A stretch of 64,000 bases of DNA from Moraxella ovis (GTDB taxonomy: Bacteria > Pseudomonadota > Gammaproteobacteria > Pseudomonadales > Moraxellaceae): positions 1,674,001 to 1,738,000 of the forward strand of contig NZ_UGPW01000001.1 of NCBI RefSeq assembly GCF_900453105.1, written 5' to 3'. A program made the position numbers and the translations under genes. Shown here piece by piece: positions 44,864 to 53,603 of the stretch (position 1 is the stretch's first letter; the number at the start of each line of letters is the position of its first letter). The notes beneath the pieces were generated by a model. That model was not told the origin of the DNA. It saw nothing but the letters and a program-made list of their open reading frames with translations, and did no database searches.

Positions 44864-45719
44864 GAAGCCAACCCTGACCACGCAGGGCGACTCATGCAAA
44901 CCTTGACCGTTAGCGAACAAAACCCCCACTTTTGCCTCTTTGATGCGGTTGTTGACTGCTGCCTGTAAAGAGGTGGCACCTGTCAGATTCCCTGGGATGG
45001 AGGTGTCGCTCATGTTCTCTTGGGTAAACCCTTCGGCAAGTGCCGTTCTGTTTGCTGTGGCATTGCTGACGAAATCCCATGTGCCTTTGTAATGCACCTT
45101 TTGATTGGACATGACGGTCGCAGGGTTGCTGCCTTGATAAAACAGATGACCGTACTGTCCTGCTGGCACTTGATAACGCCCATCGTTGGCATTGATGAAT
45201 TGCAATCTAGACTCGCCAATCACATAGCCTGAGTGCACATATTTTAATGGGCGGGTGTTTGATGGGCGTGAGTCGTCGTGCGAATAATACACGCCATCGT
45301 CATTGTATTTGGGAGTGGCGATGATGCCATGGCCCAAATCGTTTGCCTCTGGATTTTCTATTTTTTCTTTGTAAATTTTAGGAAATTCTTCAAGAGTATG
45401 GTTGATGGCAACGATTTTGGCTGGGTCAATATGACCGTCTCATCAGGCTTGATCTCACCTCGCATACGGACCACTCGCTTGGGGATTTGTGTCAACACAT
45501 AACCCAAAGCTGGCTCTGACGCATCGGCATCAAAAGTGCGTCTTTCGACCTTGTCGTCTTGATAGGTGGGTGCTTTGGGAGCCACTGGTGTCTGTTGGGT
45601 TTGGGTCTTAGCTTGCGTGTTGGCACTTTGTACCGTACCTAAATCGAAACTGTCCTGCCACTGGCACCAAGCAATAACGCACCGATGAGTACACCCAAGG
45701 GTTTTGCAGAGAATTTCAT
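44843..45719 (-). pseudogene. tbpB: tbpB relic (transferrin-binding lipoprotein, N-lobe only)
   Basis: The start MKFSAKPLGVLIGALLLGA is a lipoprotein-type signal behind GGAGATGG, but the frame stops at 45639. A second frame holds the TbpB-like APKAPTYQDDKVERRTFDAD and EPALGYVLTQIPKRVV. A third holds LGHGIIATPKYNDDGVYYSH, FINANDGRYQVPAGQYGHLF and HYKGTWDFVSNATANRTALA. Two frameshifts (near 45655 and 45395) and loss of the C-lobe make it non-functional. The first shift fits loss of one TGCC from a TGCCTGCC that would restore the lipobox LGAC; this is inference. It lies downstream of lbpA. Confidence 0.85.
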
Positions 45720-45738
45720 GCCATCTCCATGTTGTGAT

Positions 45739-45815
45739 GATAAATAATGATAAATAATCATCAATATCTATTGATATTTGTGCATGATTGTAAATGATAT
45801 TTATTATTATGTCAA
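45739..45815 (-). promoter_or_regulatory. Promoter and Fur-like boxes of the tbpB relic
   Basis: On the minus strand a perfect TTGACA (45810-45815), a 17-nt spacer and TACAAT (45787-45792) form a strong promoter. AATAATGATAAATAATCATC-type sequence at 45739-45762 resembles overlapping Fur boxes, and the spacer is also Fur-box-like. The control region is thus intact although the gene is broken. Confidence 0.65.
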
Positions 45816-45945
45816 TTATTTGGCAATATTATTGCACGCTCATCGTCCTTTGGTTGATTTGGTCATGCCTTATCATTGACATGACGATCAAGACCACCCA
45901 AAGGTACTTTTGTTGTCATCCAAGCGTTCAAAGAGCATGAAAAAA

Positions 45946-45976
45946 AGTCTGACCCACTGTCTTGGTGAGTCAGACT
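45946..45976 (-). terminator. Terminator of the lbpB-lbpA operon
   Basis: A 12-bp stem with one G-T pair (45946-45957 with 45965-45976) followed by seven T on the minus strand lies 29 nt past the lbpA stop. Confidence 0.92.
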
Positions 45977-46004
45977 CGACGCTTTGCTCTTTAACACCGC
46001 ATCA

Positions 46005-48812
46005 TCAATACTTCATCTCAAGCGACACGACAAAGTTGCGACCGGGAGCTGCGTACTGATTGGATGAGTTTTGACCATGGCGGTTGCCAGAGGTAATGGA
46101 GGTCTGTCTGAGCGACTCCCAAGTACTATAGCGATAATTTAAGGCATTCTGCACGCTGCCACGCAAGGTAATGTGCTCACTTGGACGATAAAACGCTGAC
46201 AAGTCCAAAGTATTCCAGCTGCGACTCTTGGCACTGGTTGCTGTTCTTTCATACGCCTCACCGCTTGGTACATGAGACTTGGTTTTAAGCTCATCAGAGT
46301 TTTTGGCACCTGTGATTGTCCAGACAGCATTCATGCCCCATTTGTCGCTGTCGGCGGTATAATCAAGCCCAAGTACATATCGGGTTGGCGTGATGGTATC
46401 TAGGAAATAGCCGTCTGCATCGACAAAGACCTCTTTCAGCTCATTGGACTTGACATTGGTACGCAGATAGGCGGCACTGCCTGTCAAGCCTGCTGGGAAT
46501 TTGTCGGACAAAGCATTAAAGTACAGCTTGCCGTTCACACTGATGCCGTCTAGATGTACATCTTGGTAGTTGCGATATGCCCAGATGTTACTGCTTGGCA
46601 ACATCGGGGTGGCACCAGGGAAGCTTTTTAGCGTCAGGTCAATCAAGTCCTCATAGCGGTTGTCAAAGTAGCTGACTTCCAAATTGCCAAAATCGCCACC
46701 AAACACCACGCCAACCTCTTGGTTTAGAGCTTTCTCTGGGCGTACATTGGTCACCTCATGACGGAAAATTCTGTCATATGGTGGCGTTTTTGTTTGAGCT
46801 TTGGTCTGTCCATCTAGACGATAACCGAACAGCTCTTTGAAACTTGGGACACGATAACCTGAGGAGATGCGATACAGCAGCTCGATGCGGTCGGTAGGTC
46901 TAAATGCCAAACCCACATTCCAAGAAGTGTTGCTGTATTTGCCTGTACCTGTCCAGTCATCATCACTGTTAAAGTCGTGCTTATCATAACGCAGCCCAAG
47001 ACTCAAATCAGTACGCTCACCAAAGCGAATCGTGTCTTTTAGGTTAGCGTAGGCATTATAACCTGTAATGACGCTGTCGCCGCACTTACGAGCCTCACCC
47101 AGCGTCGTCGACATGTCTCGGCAGACATCAAGATGATCCAGCGTGGGCTTACCTGCTGACCACACTTGGAGAAATTCGCCGTCTTTGTTCCTTTTGTCAG
47201 CCAAGAACTGAAAGTTTTGCAGGTATCTTTTTTCGTGCAAATCACTGATGCCACGAGTCGACTTGAATCGGTCAAAGCCAACACCGCCTTGAATGTTGTG
47301 CGTGATTTTCTCACCATACCAGCTTTTGGCAAAGTTGGCACGAATCAGATTATGCAATTCGTTATAAGTCGTGCGGTTGGTTACCTCACTAGAATTTGGC
47401 TTGTCAGGACTTGGCTTACAGTCTTTGTCCACATTCGGATAAACCGAACAAGCTTTTGTGATGGCAAAGTTGTCGATGTTGACAGACTGACGGTCAAAGC
47501 TGATGTTTGCTTCATCAAACACGCCCAAAACATTGCCACCTTTGAGCTGATAGTCCAGACCCCAGCGGGTTTTGTTGTGTCGCTCATCGATGAATCTGGC
47601 TTGGGCATAATGAGCTCCCATGAAGTCTGCTTTGACAAAGCCTTCATGGTAGTTTTGACCTGTATAGACCTTTTTGCTGTTCGTGCTGGCGTTTAGTGGA
47701 CCGCCTTTAAAGTTCGGATGGTCCACCAAGTGATACGCCTCTTTGGTCATGTCCCGTGTGTCGTACTGCTGTTTGGTGTTTTCATAGATGACTTCTAGTC
47801 TTTGGTCATCGCTGATGTTGTAACCAAGTTTTGCCAAGTAAGACCCTGATTTATAGTCCATCGGGTCGCCCATCACACGGCTTTTGCCAGTGTAGTCTTT
47901 GGCACTCATCTCCTCTACGACCGGCTTACTAGAAACGGTTGGTTTGGCTTGACAGTCATCGATGTTGTTTTGGTAGTTTGCACATTCCTCGGCGATGACG
48001 AATTTGTATTTATCAAACTCAATGCCACCATTTCTAAAATCATCAGGCGTGCTTGCCCAACGCCAAACACGATACTGGGTTTTAAGAATGTCTTTATGTG
48101 GCTGCACCGAGTCTTTGGTGCGGTCGGTATATTGCACGAGTGCGTCTACTTTGTCGCCACGAAAGGCAGCACCCACCGAGTGCATGATTTGCTTATCACG
48201 GCTGGCATACGCACCTTTATAAAAAGTGGTGAACTTCTGGTCGCCATCTAGCACATCATCAACACTCTTAGTGCGGAAACTCACCGCACCACCTAACGCC
48301 CCACTGCCAGACTCTGTACCGCTGGCACCTTGGCTGATTTGTACAGCACTCACATTTTCAAGTTCAATTTCATTGATGGCACCACTGCCCTCACGACCAT
48401 CGTCATCTTGGCGTTTTTGTACCAAATAAGATTGTGCTTGATTCAGACCATCTACCGTAACCGCCACACGGTTTTTGTCCATACCGCGTACTGTGTAACC
48501 AGAGCTGGCACCACGCCCTTGTTCGACAACAGCTACACCAGGGGTGTCTCTCACCAAATCACGGATTGATAAGATTTGTTTTTCGCTGATTTCTTGGGCG
48601 GTCTTGACGGTTTTGCCCAGTCCCGTCACCTCTTCACTTCTCTTGGTTGGGCGTTTGGTGATGACCGCTTCAATCTCATCAAGCACGACGACTGGTGCGT
48701 CGGCATCAGGCACAACCCCGTCATCTGCCGCCATCGCAGGTGCAATGCTGCCAAACAGCACCGCACAGACCGCTACGCTCAGATGCGTTAAACGATGATT
48801 CATAACTTTCAT
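46005..48812 (-). CDS. lbpA: Lactoferrin/transferrin-type TonB-dependent receptor
   Basis: The 935-residue outer-membrane receptor belongs to the LbpA/TbpA family, which strips iron from host lactoferrin or transferrin. It has a signal peptide (LFGSIAPAMA), a plug with EVTGLGKTVKTAQEISEKQI, AVVEQGRGASSGYTVRGMDK, NRVAVTVDGLNQAQS and GSGALGGAVSFRTK. The barrel carries loop cysteine pairs and a C-terminal YAAPGRNFVVSLEMKY. LbpA rather than TbpA is inferred from the upstream lbpB. It is shorter than typical members (about 950-1070). GAGGAAAAT precedes the ATG, 30 nt after the lbpB stop. Confidence 0.9.
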   Translation of the reverse strand: MKVMNHRLTHLSVAVCAVLFGSIAPAMAADDGVVPDADAPVVVLDEIEAVITKRPTKRSEEVTGLGKTVKTAQEISEKQILSIRDLVRDTPGVAVVEQGRGASSGYTVRGMDKNRVAVTVDGLNQAQSYLVQKRQDDDGREGSGAINEIELENVSAVQISQGASGTESGSGALGGAVSFRTKSVDDVLDGDQKFTTFYKGAYASRDKQIMHSVGAAFRGDKVDALVQYTDRTKDSVQPHKDILKTQYRVWRWASTPDDFRNGGIEFDKYKFVIAEECANYQNNIDDCQAKPTVSSKPVVEEMSAKDYTGKSRVMGDPMDYKSGSYLAKLGYNISDDQRLEVIYENTKQQYDTRDMTKEAYHLVDHPNFKGGPLNASTNSKKVYTGQNYHEGFVKADFMGAHYAQARFIDERHNKTRWGLDYQLKGGNVLGVFDEANISFDRQSVNIDNFAITKACSVYPNVDKDCKPSPDKPNSSEVTNRTTYNELHNLIRANFAKSWYGEKITHNIQGGVGFDRFKSTRGISDLHEKRYLQNFQFLADKRNKDGEFLQVWSAGKPTLDHLDVCRDMSTTLGEARKCGDSVITGYNAYANLKDTIRFGERTDLSLGLRYDKHDFNSDDDWTGTGKYSNTSWNVGLAFRPTDRIELLYRISSGYRVPSFKELFGYRLDGQTKAQTKTPPYDRIFRHEVTNVRPEKALNQEVGVVFGGDFGNLEVSYFDNRYEDLIDLTLKSFPGATPMLPSSNIWAYRNYQDVHLDGISVNGKLYFNALSDKFPAGLTGSAAYLRTNVKSNELKEVFVDADGYFLDTITPTRYVLGLDYTADSDKWGMNAVWTITGAKNSDELKTKSHVPSGEAYERTATSAKSRSWNTLDLSAFYRPSEHITLRGSVQNALNYRYSTWESLRQTSITSGNRHGQNSSNQYAAPGRNFVVSLEMKY

Positions 48813-48842
48813 ATTTTCCTCTTTAACTCTCTAATCGTTGGG

Positions 48843-51800
48843 TCATTTTGACACATTGTCAGTGTTGTCTTTGCCATCTTTGGTGCCATAGAATACGCCA
48901 CCACCAATCGCCGGCTCCTTTTCGCCCCCGATGTCTTGTTCGCCATCAAAGGAGAAGCCACCCGCCAGATGTTGTGCATTTTCACCGTAGAATGCACCAT
49001 GCAGATTGTCATCAAATAAGGCATTTTGTTTGATAATACCACCTCCAATATCTAGCACCTTATCTAGATACAAGCCTGTGTCTCTTGCAATGGCTCTGCC
49101 GGAGAAAGTATTGTCCTTGATGGTAGCTTGGATATCAAAAGCTGGCTTAGCAAGACCCTTCTCGATCAGCTGACCAACCAAAGATTTGTCATCAAAATTG
49201 ACATGGAATTTTGCCTGGCTGTCATACTGCCCTAAGCCTGGCTCCGTACTCCAAGTACGACCGCTCTCAATTCTGGCGTGCCAAGTGCCACGATAGTAAG
49301 CCTCGCCCTGCCGTGGAATTTCGCTGACTGGCGTGCGTTCGCCCATCACATAAAAACCGCTCAATGAGTTGTCCAGACCCATGTCCTCAGTCAAAGGTCC
49401 TGCTTTTAGGAAGCTTAGTAGATTGTCCTCGTTGTCTACATTGGCTTTGTCGCCTTTGGCAACCAATTCAACAAGCATTCTTTGTGGTTCTGCACTGGCT
49501 TTTTGTAGCTTCTCTAGTGCTGCTTGCTGTTTGTTGTAAATTTCACCGGCTTCTTTAAGCTCTTCGATAGCAACTTTCACCGCCGCATCGATTTTTTCCA
49601 GCACGCTTTTTAGCTCTGCTTTGACTTGACCCTGTTTCTCGCTACTATAATACGCCAAAACTCGGCTTTCGATGCGTGACGGTAGAGCCTGTTTGATTTG
49701 CTCAATTTCTTTTTCATCGCGCTTTTCATCATAGTGTGCCAGCACTCTTTCACGCACATTCTCGTCTACATCAGCAAGTATCTTATCAAGTGTTGATTTA
49801 TCTTGTTCGCCCGCAAAGTATGCAGCAAGCTTACCCTTGGTATCCTCTGGAATTTCATCCAAGATTGCTTTTAATTCAGCTTGTTCGTGCTTTTGCTCAT
49901 AAAAAGCAAGCACTTTTCTTTTCATGTTTTTTTCAAAGGCTTCAATTTCTGTTTGTGCTTCTGCATCGTGCTTTTTATCAGCGTAATACGCCATTGTTTT
50001 GGCTTTTAGATGATCATCAAGCTTTTTGATGGCTTGCTTATACGCATCATCTTTTTCATCGCTCTGGCGTACATCTAAGACGTTCTTGATTTCTTGAGGC
50101 ACGCCAGCCAAAATCTTTTGTGTTTCAGGGTCATTAGCCAGATCTCGGCTTGATGGCATTTGATGGTCACGATATTCACCCAAAAGCCCGATCAGCTCGT
50201 CTTGATCACGAGACAGCTGTGCTCTAAAATCGTTTTTCGCCAATCTGATCGCTTCTGCACTGTACTCTACTTTTTCCATCTCTTTTGGCTTGATGGTAGA
50301 CTCTTTTGGCAAGAATACTTTCCAGTTTTCTTCTTTGCTTGGGTCAAATTTATCGCCATCTTTGATGAGTGCGACGATTGCCTCAACCGTACGATCTCTT
50401 TCGGCAAGGTTGTCAGCCCCAAGAGTTTCATCATCGCCATGCTCATCTTTATCAATGATCTCTTTTAATTGAGTTACCAGCTTTTTCACTTTCTGCTCAA
50501 TCTCTTGTTTGTTGCCATTTTTGTGGGCACTCAACACTTGCTCTGACAATTTTTTCTCAAGCTCATCTTCTTCTAGCTCACCGCCTTCATAGTTAGAGAT
50601 GATGTCATTCAGTCTGTTCTCGGCACTTCTAAGAGAGGATTTTAGCTGATTTTTCGCTTTAGTGATGTCTTCTACATTGTATTTACCTAGAAGATCGCCT
50701 GCGGTTGCCAATGCTAAGGTTTCTGACTCTATTTCTAAAAACTCAGCCCATTTATCTTCGTTGCCCTCAGTGATTTTATCGCCCTTTTTGAATATGGTTG
50801 TTATTTTTTCTGACACAGCAAAAAAGTCGTCATCGAATTTCTCAAGCTCGTCATCAATGCTACCACCTTTGTCCTTGTTAGCATTCTGGCTAGCCTGATT
50901 TTTAAATTCATCCACTTGCCCCAGCAACTCATCAATCTCTTTTAGAACATCATCACTTCTTGTGCTATAACTGGCAAATACTTTTTCAATAAGTTGTTTG
51001 CGCAATTCGTGCTTATCTTGATCTTGCCCAAGACGATAATTATCAAAAGCCTCGTCTAAAGCGTCATTCAATTCCTGAGCTTTACTGTTGCGTCGCTCTG
51101 CCACCTGTGCTTTTGCCTCCGCCACTTTGGCAGCAGCAGCTCTTTTCTCAGCATCCTCAGCAGCCCGTTTTTCTGCCGCAATTTGAGCAGCAGATTTTTT
51201 GTTTAAGTCTTTGGTTCTGTTGATGTAACCCAAATTGACCAGCCCATCGGTCGTACCAAAGTTGGTGATGACCGCCTTTTGACCTGTGGGCAAGTCAACG
51301 CTTTGTTGGGCGAATTTGCCATTGGTTACTGGCAGCAGCTCGATGAGCTGGTTGTTCACGCTGATTTGCTTGATGTCGCCCAAAAGGTCAAAATCACTGA
51401 TGCTGCTTTTTTGTCTTGGGTTGACATCTTTGTCTTTGGTCATGTCCACATACAAAGAACCATACGCTCTGTCAACAGACACCTGCTGGTCTTGATTGTC
51501 TTTATCTCTTTTGGCAGCAAACACACCAAACACTGACTCATCATCAGTTAAAAACTTACCTGCCAACTCTTGGGCTTGAGGACCGTAAAAACCACCCTCT
51601 AAGCGATTGGTCGCATCGGTCTTAAATAAAGTAAATGTCTTTTCCTTTATTTCATTAAGCACAATTGCACTACCTAGGAAACGATTGCCCTTGATGTTCG
51701 CTTCGATGCGATATCTGTCTTCTGTTTTTGGCTCTTCGTTCAGCAAGCTTCTGGTTTCAGCCCTAAGTGTGCCGGTAAGCTTCTTATTGTCAAAATCTGC

Positions 51801-52583
51801 TTCAAACACAGCCTTGTGATGCCCCTGACGAGGCGGCTGATCGCCTTCATATCTTTCAGCAAAGCTGACTGCACCAACATCATTTCCAAAGCTTTTATCC
51901 ATATTATAGAACGCTCCACCGCCGATAGCTTCTGGACCAAGCCCTTTATCACCATCAGTGTTTTTATGGCGAATCTGTTTGGCATCGGTGGCAAAATCCC
52001 AATGACCGTTATAGGTTGCTTTACCCTTAGCAATTCCCATGGTGGGTTGTTCGCCATAATAATAAACATAGCCATCGCCTTTTTGATAGCGAGTTTCTTG
52101 CTCACCTGCAGGATTGTGGTTGGTATCGTCAGTATAAAGATGATTAGAAAAAATCCAGCCTGCCTTTACAAATTGATAATTCTTATTGGTTTCATCATTT
52201 TTATGGATAGGTTGGTCAGGATACCACTCTTTGATTTTAGCTTCCAGTTCAGCAACGGGATCGCCATTTGTCTTAATGACATCATCCACAGCGATCTTTT
52301 TTTCTTTTTCCTTGTTGGCATACAGATTGCGCTTAGGAATAAGAGAGAACGCACCCAATGATGGTGCATTCAATTTATCCGTCTCAGCCTGCTCTGCGGT
52401 TTTTTCAACCTTTTGAACAGAATCTTTATTGGTCGGTTTGGGAATATCTGTGGGGTCAAGACCCATCTGTATGTTATTAGGGTTGCTAAACCCGCCTGTA
52501 CTACAAGCAGTCAGCAATGCAGCACTGACGGCAAGCACGAGTGGTAGGGGCGTGAATCTTTTGGTGTTGAATGAATCAGACAT
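48843..52583 (-). CDS. lbpB: Giant lactoferrin-binding lipoprotein LbpB
   Basis: LbpB is a surface lipoprotein that binds lactoferrin and helps LbpA. The signal ends in the lipobox LLTAC (Cys27). Residues ~80-360 are an N-lobe (WIFSNHLYTDD, YNGHWDFATDAK, GGFYGPQAQELAGKF, SVFGVFAAKRD). Residues ~365-456 begin the C-lobe handle, ending GLVNLGYINRTK. The C-lobe resumes near 1070 with SGFYVMGERTPVSEIP, YYRGTWHARIESG and HGAFYGENAQHLAGG. Between them lie ~600 charged, Ala-rich, probably helical residues with repeats. At 1246 residues it greatly exceeds the usual 700-900. The ATG at 52583 has a strong GGAGG; the 58-codon longer frame enters the promoter. Confidence 0.9.
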   Translation of the reverse strand: MSDSFNTKRFTPLPLVLAVSAALLTACSTGGFSNPNNIQMGLDPTDIPKPTNKDSVQKVEKTAEQAETDKLNAPSLGAFSLIPKRNLYANKEKEKKIAVDDVIKTNGDPVAELEAKIKEWYPDQPIHKNDETNKNYQFVKAGWIFSNHLYTDDTNHNPAGEQETRYQKGDGYVYYYGEQPTMGIAKGKATYNGHWDFATDAKQIRHKNTDGDKGLGPEAIGGGAFYNMDKSFGNDVGAVSFAERYEGDQPPRQGHHKAVFEADFDNKKLTGTLRAETRSLLNEEPKTEDRYRIEANIKGNRFLGSAIVLNEIKEKTFTLFKTDATNRLEGGFYGPQAQELAGKFLTDDESVFGVFAAKRDKDNQDQQVSVDRAYGSLYVDMTKDKDVNPRQKSSISDFDLLGDIKQISVNNQLIELLPVTNGKFAQQSVDLPTGQKAVITNFGTTDGLVNLGYINRTKDLNKKSAAQIAAEKRAAEDAEKRAAAAKVAEAKAQVAERRNSKAQELNDALDEAFDNYRLGQDQDKHELRKQLIEKVFASYSTRSDDVLKEIDELLGQVDEFKNQASQNANKDKGGSIDDELEKFDDDFFAVSEKITTIFKKGDKITEGNEDKWAEFLEIESETLALATAGDLLGKYNVEDITKAKNQLKSSLRSAENRLNDIISNYEGGELEEDELEKKLSEQVLSAHKNGNKQEIEQKVKKLVTQLKEIIDKDEHGDDETLGADNLAERDRTVEAIVALIKDGDKFDPSKEENWKVFLPKESTIKPKEMEKVEYSAEAIRLAKNDFRAQLSRDQDELIGLLGEYRDHQMPSSRDLANDPETQKILAGVPQEIKNVLDVRQSDEKDDAYKQAIKKLDDHLKAKTMAYYADKKHDAEAQTEIEAFEKNMKRKVLAFYEQKHEQAELKAILDEIPEDTKGKLAAYFAGEQDKSTLDKILADVDENVRERVLAHYDEKRDEKEIEQIKQALPSRIESRVLAYYSSEKQGQVKAELKSVLEKIDAAVKVAIEELKEAGEIYNKQQAALEKLQKASAEPQRMLVELVAKGDKANVDNEDNLLSFLKAGPLTEDMGLDNSLSGFYVMGERTPVSEIPRQGEAYYRGTWHARIESGRTWSTEPGLGQYDSQAKFHVNFDDKSLVGQLIEKGLAKPAFDIQATIKDNTFSGRAIARDTGLYLDKVLDIGGGIIKQNALFDDNLHGAFYGENAQHLAGGFSFDGEQDIGGEKEPAIGGGVFYGTKDGKDNTDNVSK
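49581..50084 (-). repeat. Six 28-residue repeats inside LbpB
   Basis: LbpB residues 834-1001 form six consecutive units of exactly 28 residues (84 nt) without gaps. They start at residues 834, 862, 890, 918, 946 and 974. The shared pattern is [KRN]-[VTL]-[LMA]-[AD]-x-[YFR] at positions 1-6, a charged stretch, hydrophobics near positions 15-22 (for example ELKAILDEIP, EIEQIKQALP) and a basic or polar end. Unit starts include KTMAYY, KVLAFY, KLAAYF, RVLAHY and RVLAYY; unit 1 (NVLDVR) is the most divergent. Helix-turn-helix repeats or coiled coil are likely. Confidence 0.85.
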
Positions 52584-52659
52584 GGTGCCTCCAAGCAGAC
52601 AGATTGATTTGATTGGCCGAACTGAACAGACGGCAAGCGTTGTAGATGGGTGATGATTG

Positions 52660-52698
52660 TTGCAACAAACAATTATCAATGTTGATTGTTTGTTGCAA
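52660..52698. repeat. 14-bp hairpin at the start of the lbpB leader
   Basis: A perfect 14-bp inverted repeat (52660-52673 with 52685-52698, 11-nt loop) begins about 8 nt after the expected lbpB transcription start. It has no T run, so it is not a terminator. It may stabilise the 5' end or bind a regulator. Confidence 0.7.
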
Positions 52699-52713
52699 AT
52701 AACACTCTTTCTT

Positions 52714-52755
52714 ATTATAATTGATACAAAATAAAAAGCAATAATAATTATTATC
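52714..52755 (-). promoter_or_regulatory. lbpB promoter with Fur box
   Basis: On the minus strand TTGCTT (52736-52741), a 16-nt spacer and TATAAT (52714-52719) form a good promoter. GATAATAATTATT (52743-52755) adjoins the -35 and matches the GATAAT-N-ATTATC Fur palindrome at 12 of 13 positions. Further AATAATGATTATTGATAA-type sequence continues upstream to about 52770. Iron control of lbpBA is expected. Confidence 0.75.
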
Positions 52756-52859
52756 AATAATCATTATTGCTTGAAGGTTCATGCCACATTCTGTCAATGT
52801 GTCAAGCCGACATCTTTATTGGGCATCGAGCAGCTCATGGCACACTGATGTGGCAGGTG

Positions 52860-53280
52860 TTATCTCAATACTTCGGCAATCGCATGAGCGACATGGTCGA
52901 TGTTGTCATGGTTTAGACCAGCCAGACACATACGACCATTTTCTACCATGTACACCGCAAATTCTTCTCGCAGACGCACCACTTGCTCGGTGGTCAGCCC
53001 CGTAAAACTGAACATACCACGCTGTTTGGTAAAGTAGCTAAAATCACGCTCAGGCAGCTTAGCGGTGAGTGCATCTTGGAGTTTTTGACGCATTTCGCGA
53101 ATGCGATCACGCATCTCATAGACCTCGCCCACCCACTGCGTGAACAAAGCATCATCATTCATGATAACATCGACCACCGCACCGCCGTGCGATGGCGGAC
53201 TAGAATAGATGCGGCGTACGGTAAATTTGAGCTGACCCAGCACACGCTCTGCCTCTTGTGGCGATAGCCCCATTGGAGCA
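52860..53280 (-). pseudogene. tyrB: 3' fragment of an aromatic aminotransferase gene
   Basis: About 135 codons encode the C-terminal third of a TyrB/AspC-type aminotransferase: ERVLGQLKFTVRRIYSSPPS, HGGAVVDVIMND, FTQWVGEVYEMRDRIREM, FSYFTKQRGMFSFTGLTTEQ and a terminal CLAGLNHDNIDHVAHAIAEV. The lysine that binds pyridoxal phosphate and all N-terminal parts are missing. Homology ends near 53265-53280, where unrelated DNA begins. It is inactive. Confidence 0.85.
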
Positions 53281-53282
53281 AA

Positions 53283-53561
53283 ATGAAATTTTGTATATGG
53301 GGAGGCAATTATCAAAGCCGAGCAGAGAAAGATGGATATAAAATTTCCGATTTGATACAGCAAATTGAAAATGCTTTATCCGAAAACAGCCAAGTTATTA
53401 TGGCTCAAAGAATGACTACCATTCAAAACCAAACGCCACGCAACGACGGTTATGGAAATATGGTAAATGACCGAGCCATTTTTGAATTAACCAACAAAAA
53501 ACCACGAGCAGAATTATTTTCAGTCATACCCAAAGGCGACAACAACAAGCCGCCAAAATAA
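53283..53561 (+). CDS. Orphan ORF, possibly a 3' gene fragment
   Basis: A 92-codon frame starts directly at the tyrB break point. The product starts MKFCIWGGNYQSRAEKDGYK and contains ISDLIQQIENALSENSQVIM. It ends with the polar NKKPRAELFSVIPKGDNNKP. No family was recognised. Codon use is AT-rich, unlike tyrB. A good hairpin follows 9 nt past the stop, so it is probably the true 3' end of a gene whose start was lost; the ATG may be fortuitous. Confidence 0.45.
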   Translation: MKFCIWGGNYQSRAEKDGYKISDLIQQIENALSENSQVIMAQRMTTIQNQTPRNDGYGNMVNDRAIFELTNKKPRAELFSVIPKGDNNKPPK

Positions 53562-53569
53562 AAAAGATA

Positions 53570-53603
53570 AAATCCGCCTATATGTTGCCATATAAGCGGA
53601 TTT
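53570..53603. terminator. Hairpin after the orphan ORF
   Basis: AAATCCGC/GCGGATTT with an inner TATATG/CATATA stem forms a long hairpin right after the stop at 53561. The sequence from 53604 to 53783 holds no gene that I can see. Confidence 0.7.
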
